In this document: piece by piece, positions 59,570 to 64,000 of the stretch
Layout: each line of letters starts with the position of its first letter
How positions within the stretch are numbered: the stretch's first letter is position 1
Assembly (NCBI RefSeq): GCF_958979055.1
Contig: NC_084889.1
Coordinates: 3,798,761-3,862,760 of the forward strand
Reading direction: 5' to 3'
Length of the DNA stretch: 64,000 bases
Origin: Alnus glutinosa
Lineage: Eukaryota > Streptophyta > Magnoliopsida > Fagales > Betulaceae
Position numbers and translations under genes: made by a program
Notes under the pieces: generated by a model
The model's database searches: none
Told to the model about the DNA's origin: nothing
The model's input: only the letters and a program-made list of their open reading frames with translations

Positions 59570-62443
59570 CTACAAATCTGAAGGGCGTCCCTGCGAATGA
59601 GGAGGTACCGTCCCAGGCGTGTTATCGCCAACCGGCGATTGCTGAGCAAGGAATGGTGTAGCGGGCGAAGGTGTAGCGACAATGGAATGCTGGGTCAGCC
59701 GTCGTCCAACAGGCGACAACGTACCAACCGTTGTCGAATTACCTGCAAATCATATAGACAATTAAAGTATATAATATTACTTGCAAAATTAAAGGGGTAA
59801 TTAAAATAAATTGAAATTAATTTTTTCCTACACACAGTATAAATCATACCTGCAGATGCACTACTAACAGACGACGTACTACCTACGTGTGCAGGTGAAG
59901 GCGTACCAAGACATGGTGCTGATGCTCCCATGGAGGACATGAAGACCTCAACCTGTCGCAGGCGCTGCTCCAACAGGTCATTCCTCGCTCGCTCAGCCTG
60001 TAGCTCCGCTTGCATCTCTTCCATCTTCCGAGTGTTTTCGGCCCAATCCCGAGACGTGCCCTGAGATGGTCCCCCTTGTGACCGAGGCCTATATGAGAAA
60101 CATGTCCCCCGAACAGGTGTGACGTTCGGCCCAACCTGCCGAACCCTCCCTGCATACTCAGGCCTCCCAACCGCCTGTTCGTAAGCGTCGTTCGGTGCCC
60201 AACGCACCGTGTCTGCGGAGACGCTTTGCGTGGCGGCTGGATCACTGGATAAACTCTGCGTCATCCTCTCCTGTACGTCGTCAACATGAACAAGTCATAT
60301 ATTGAATAATGACAAATCACACATAATTTTAAAAATAATAGTAAATTAAATCAGTAGCATACGCATAGGACCCGTGTACGTTCGTTCACGTGAGTGCCGT
60401 CCTTCCTTGTGTGGGTCTTCACGAACGACGCGGCGCGAGTGGGGGGCGTGCCAGATGTACATGTCTGTCGTCATGCAGTTGACATATATAAGAAACAGAT
60501 AGCGATAAAAATAGTATAAATAAAAATAAAAACAATTATCAACAAATATATATAACATAAACATATATATTTTCATACCTCCTCGTGATTAAATCTGGCA
60601 TAACTTTTAGATCCCGTACAATGAGGAAGGTCATTCTGCTCACGCAGCCTCTTCATCCGTTCAGAGGTTGCCTACGCATTTAACATGAAAATAAAAATGT
60701 AAGCATTGACACACTTAAATTAAAACTAAAATTAAATAAACTGTTATTAAAAAACCACAACATTTTCTTGGCTTACATACGATTTTTTGCTCACGGCACC
60801 AATCTCTCAGCAGGAACTCTACATCTTCTGCGTCATAGTTGCCAAAAAAATTGTCTGGCATTCTCGCACGGATAATCTCGGGCGTGTCACCGTCTCTAAT
60901 ACGTAGTTTGGTTTTGAACCTCGACTTCCACGAGCGGTGCTTACGGCCAATATCACATAAAGCCTCCTGTTGTGCCCTGCGCGCGTCTACTGATACAGGT
61001 ACATAGAACTCCTCCTGCACATTCAACACATTTTTATAGGTTTAAAAACTTCAAGAAATACATTAATCTCAAGTTTAATTCAAATAAATAATTAAATTAT
61101 ATTCATAGACATACCATCAGCGCGTCCCACATTGCCTGCTTAATCTGCCTATTTACCTTCGCCCATTCGTCCCGCATGTGTATGTAGGACCCACTCCTGA
61201 TCATCTTGCCCTCAGCCCGCCGAAATCGATTGCAGGCCCGTCCTACAGGTTGTATAGCAGCATTGTACTGCAATACAACCTTCTTACCCCTCGGGAGGAC
61301 CCAGTTTCTCGCTGGGTCGTCAATCACCTCATAATAAATGGTCCCGTCTGGGTTGTACCCTAATGAAAGAAATATTCAACATTAATGTTAAAAATTTAAT
61401 CATAAGATTAAAGAACATATATATATATATATAAACAATTTCTAATCAAATATTTATTTATTTAAAAACCAAAACAAAAAAAACAAAAATTTGGTAAGAG
61501 AATATGAGTTTTAAGGATGTCTAAATATGTACTTACCCATCAACCGAATCTGCTCAATCCGTATGTGCTGGGTCGCTGGGTCGCCCGCAACCTCCTCCCC
61601 AACCCCTCCGGCTTGTGGATTCTGCTGATCATCATCTGAATCCATATCCTGGGGACTACCGGGGGCCAACTGATCGGTACCCAACATCGCAACGTCCTCC
61701 TCATGGGTACTCTGGCTCCCCCCCACATCTGGCATCTGACTCTCACCGGAAAGTGGCATCTGACTCTCACCGGAAAGTGGCATCTGACTCTCACCGGAAA
61801 GTGGCATCTGGCTCTCACCAGATAAAGGCATCTGGCTCTCTACATGCCTCGGGCCCTGACTCGCCCCCGATGCTGGCATCCGTCTCGGCCCCGGGCCCTG
61901 ACTCGCCCCCGATGCTGGCATCTGTCTCGGGCCCGGGCCCTGACTCGCCCCCGATGCTGGCATCTGTCTCGGCCCCAAAATCTGGCCAGGCATCGCCGCC
62001 TGTGCCGGTATCTGTCCCAACCCCATAGCCGGCATCTGCATCTCCCCGGTCTGTGACAGTGGAAATCCTACATCCTGCGTCTCACTATCAGGGTTACACG
62101 TCATAGGTCCACTATACGTATACGGAAAGTACGGCGCATAACCCTGTGACCCCATCCCTTCTCGCAGCCACCATCGATATGCGTTACCCGGTTGGGTGAA
62201 CCCTATCTGAGATAATGTCGGCAGCTCCGACAATGGAGAGCTGCAAGGTCCAGCTGTGCTGCTCTGTCCGTGATCTGACGTGGGCACGGCCACCGTACCC
62301 GGCAACAATGGTCTATAAGGCCCGTCTGGGTGGTGTGGCCACGCTGCAGAATACAATGCCGTCGAAACAGTGGGCGTGGTCATGGGGGGCACGGGTGGGC
62401 TAGGTGCCCGATACGCATAATGAGGGGGTCTCTGGTCCATCAA
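59570..62443 (-). CDS. CACTA second protein (Transposase_24 / TNP1-like), multi-exon, apparently intact
   Basis: Exons I can place (minus): 62443-61537, 61359-61115, 61014-60781, 60671-60579, one near 60460-60360 whose acceptor is unresolved, 60270-59850 and 59742-59570. Except for that one, phases match. The first exon encodes a Pro/Gln/Met-rich, low-complexity region with two internal repeats ([14 protein letters not shown] x3 and SGESQMPL x4). The middle holds the conserved core ([81 protein letters not shown]). The C-terminus has a heptad coiled coil ([20 protein letters not shown]) and a Ser/Thr/Pro-rich tail ending SQGRPSDL. Family knowledge: this protein probably binds subterminal repeats and assists the TNP2-like transposase. 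Confidence 0.85.
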
Positions 62444-62637
62444 TACCTGCGAACAAATGCAGACAAATTAATTAGAATATGTTTTTTTAATATATTTTTA
62501 ATGAACATACTAAAGAACAGCGAAATTTATACAATTAATAAAAATTTGTATTCAGTACAAGCGAATTGTACAAGCAATATATATATCAGTCAAGTGTATT
62601 GAGTTCAAGCTAATTATACTCACAACAAATACATCAA

Positions 62638-64000
62638 TCATTGTATCACGGGAGCTTCAATAGGATCTACGTCGGGCCTGTCGTACTCGAATTCGTCATT
62701 CGTATCTGGTAGGTCAGCAGTGGCTAGTACGAGCGGTACGCACTCATGGTAGGTTGTACCATCCTCATTACTCCCATCCCCCTGTCCAACGTCGTACACG
62801 TTGCGCGGTTTGGTCCTAACCGCACAAACCCAATTTGGGTTCCTTCCATCTTCTACGTAGAATACTTGATCCACCTGAGATGTAAGCACGTACGGCTCGT
62901 CCTGAATCTGTTCTCCCCTGTGGACGAGGTGATTGAAGTTGACAAACACTAGGCCATACTCGTCTATTGTGAATCCTCTGTCCATTGTGGGGTCTGCCCA
63001 ATTGCACTTAAATAAGACGTACGTAGTCCTGTCATAGTACTCGACCTCAAATATATCGGTTAACTGTCCGTAGTACGTTTCGCCTTCAACGGTAGGAACA
63101 CAGACGCCGCTATTCTGAGTCCTCCTTCCCACATCATGAGCAAGCGTGCGAAATAATTTTCCATTTACCACGTACCTGTTGTACTTCACCGCTGTCTCCT
63201 TTAGCCCTCTACAACGCATAACCAACTTGTGGCCCAATTCCTCCCTACGTTGATCGTCCAGGCCATCGACCTATGTTTTAATTACAAATAGTAAACATCA
63301 CATTGGGTTATAATCCTGAACCCGCATAAATTTATCCAATTTAAAATTTACAACTATTTCCTTACATATGCACGGTACCATTCGCAGAACTGCTCATGAT
63401 GTTGTGCTTCAATAAGAGCCTCCGTAATGCGACCCCTAGTGCATGATCGCCTAAGCGCGTCTTTGTGCATCCTACATTCAGCGTATACAATTATGTAATA
63501 ATTGTTATTAATACTTTTACTCGAATTCTGCTAAATATAAGGTTAGGACTACTTACGTCCGCAAATTGTGAAACTCTTCAGAGTTGAACACAATATAACG
63601 ATGAATCTGGTGCATTATCAACCGGTTCATGGTAACACGCGTGCCCGCTCCCTTGGATCCATCAGGATTCCTCTGAGGTCTGTTGTGGAATGTTGGTGCG
63701 TTATTCAGATACCTTGAACAGAACGTTACCAGCTCGGTCGCTATGTACCCCTCCGCAATGCACCCCTCAGGAGCTGCTTTATTGCGCACATTATTTTTGA
63801 AATTCCCCAGACTCCTGGTTTAAACACATACACGACAATTTAATTGTCGTCAATTAGGATTACAATTAAATAAAAATATTTATTTACATATTACGCCGAA
63901 TTTTACCTCTCTGCCGGGTACATCCATCTATACTGCACGGGTCCGCCTAGTCTACACTCGCGCACAAGATGCACAACCAAGTGGACCATGCTGGTAAAAA
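62638..64000 (-). CDS. CACTA transposase (TNP2-like), 3' exons with DUF4218 and DUF4216; 5' part outside window
   Basis: Exons: one entering from the right edge to 63907, then 63814-63557, 63471-63366 and 63270-62638 (stop). All are GT-AG and in phase. The first two encode the DUF4218 end (HLVRECRLGGPVQYRWMYPA, KAAPEGCIAEGYIATELV, TFCSRYLNN). The last encodes DUF4216 (VCVPTVEGETYYGQLTDIFE, VEYYDRTTYVLFKCNWAD, FVNFNHLVHRGEQIQDEPYV, DQVFYVEDGRNPNW). In plant CACTA elements these follow the catalytic Transposase_21 domain, which would lie to the right of the window. The visible part is uninterrupted, so activity is possible but untested. Confidence 0.9.

Larger units (their letters stand above)
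58812..64000 (-). mobile_element. CACTA (En/Spm) DNA transposon, 3' part, genes on minus strand
   Basis: The left terminus reads CACTACAAAAATG at 58812, the diagnostic CACTA terminal repeat. It is followed by a palindromic subterminal repeat region (58824-59205), an AT-rich foldback (59210-59360), a Transposase_24-type gene (59570-62443) and the 3' exons of a DUF4218/DUF4216 transposase gene (62638 to beyond 64000). This is the standard plant CACTA layout with the 3' end at left. The right terminus is outside the window, so completeness cannot be judged. Reading frames and splice sites seen are all in order, suggesting a young copy. Confidence 0.95.

Noticed and set aside
61615-62403. Plus-strand frames of 60-140 residues over the CACTA second gene
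   Set aside because: They are mirror frames of a GC-rich, repetitive coding exon on the minus strand, which has splice sites, conserved core and matching phases.

Overview
This window is nuclear DNA from a flowering plant, almost certainly a woody eudicot. It has intron-rich genes with GT-AG junctions, plant-specific families (DUF616, Ariadne RBR ligase, DTX/MATE, F-box/FBD), AT-rich intergenic DNA, and plant LINE, Tourist, hAT-like, CACTA and LTR elements. A Fagales-type genome would fit the repeat sequences, but that is inference. There are no tRNA, rRNA, CRISPR or bacterial features.

Layout. 1-3640: the 3' part of an L1-type LINE, joined directly to a tandem array. 3641-11760: about five and a half copies of a ~1.47 kb unit, followed by a degenerate ~60-75 bp minisatellite (11.83-13.34 kb) and a TATA/G-box promoter facing left at 13.47-13.58 kb. 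Together these look like one minus-strand, probably non-coding transcription unit that I cannot match to any known family. 15298-19671: a complete six-exon DUF616 (MUCI70/TOD1-type) glycosyltransferase gene. 22757-28500: a complete six-exon Ariadne (ARI1/ARI2-like) RBR E3 ubiquitin ligase gene. 30448-33798: a complete nine-exon DTX/MATE transporter gene. All three are on the minus strand, have consistent splice phases and carry small MITEs in or near them. 34761-35540: a hAT-like non-autonomous element that seems to hold a captured host-gene 5' end.

36.57-58.04 kb holds two direct copies of a segment, each with an intact three-exon F-box/LRR/FBD gene (37210-38938 and 55266-57003, minus). They are separated by a ~14 kb nest of fossils: a Copia-type LTR with primer-binding site, a Ty3/gypsy pol fragment, a gypsy LTR, and a 9.3 kb non-autonomous LTR element in minus orientation (44652-53951). 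That element's 3' LTR is split by a 1.6 kb solo LTR. Its interior has no recognisable gag or pol, but carries at least six unrelated minisatellites and the first coding exon of the host gene OEP61/TPR7.

58.2-58.5 kb is a decayed LysM-receptor-kinase (CERK1-like) exon. From 58812 to the right edge runs the 3' part of a CACTA (En/Spm) transposon. It has a terminal CACTA repeat, a dense palindromic TTTGACACGTGT subterminal region, a multi-exon Transposase_24-type gene that looks intact, and the 3' exons (DUF4218, DUF4216) of the TNP2-like transposase gene. The right end lies outside the window.

The three single-copy genes have unrelated cell roles (Golgi glycosylation, ubiquitination, membrane export) and show no functional clustering. 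Exon limits come from reading splice sites and reading frame by eye against remembered family sequences. No search was run.
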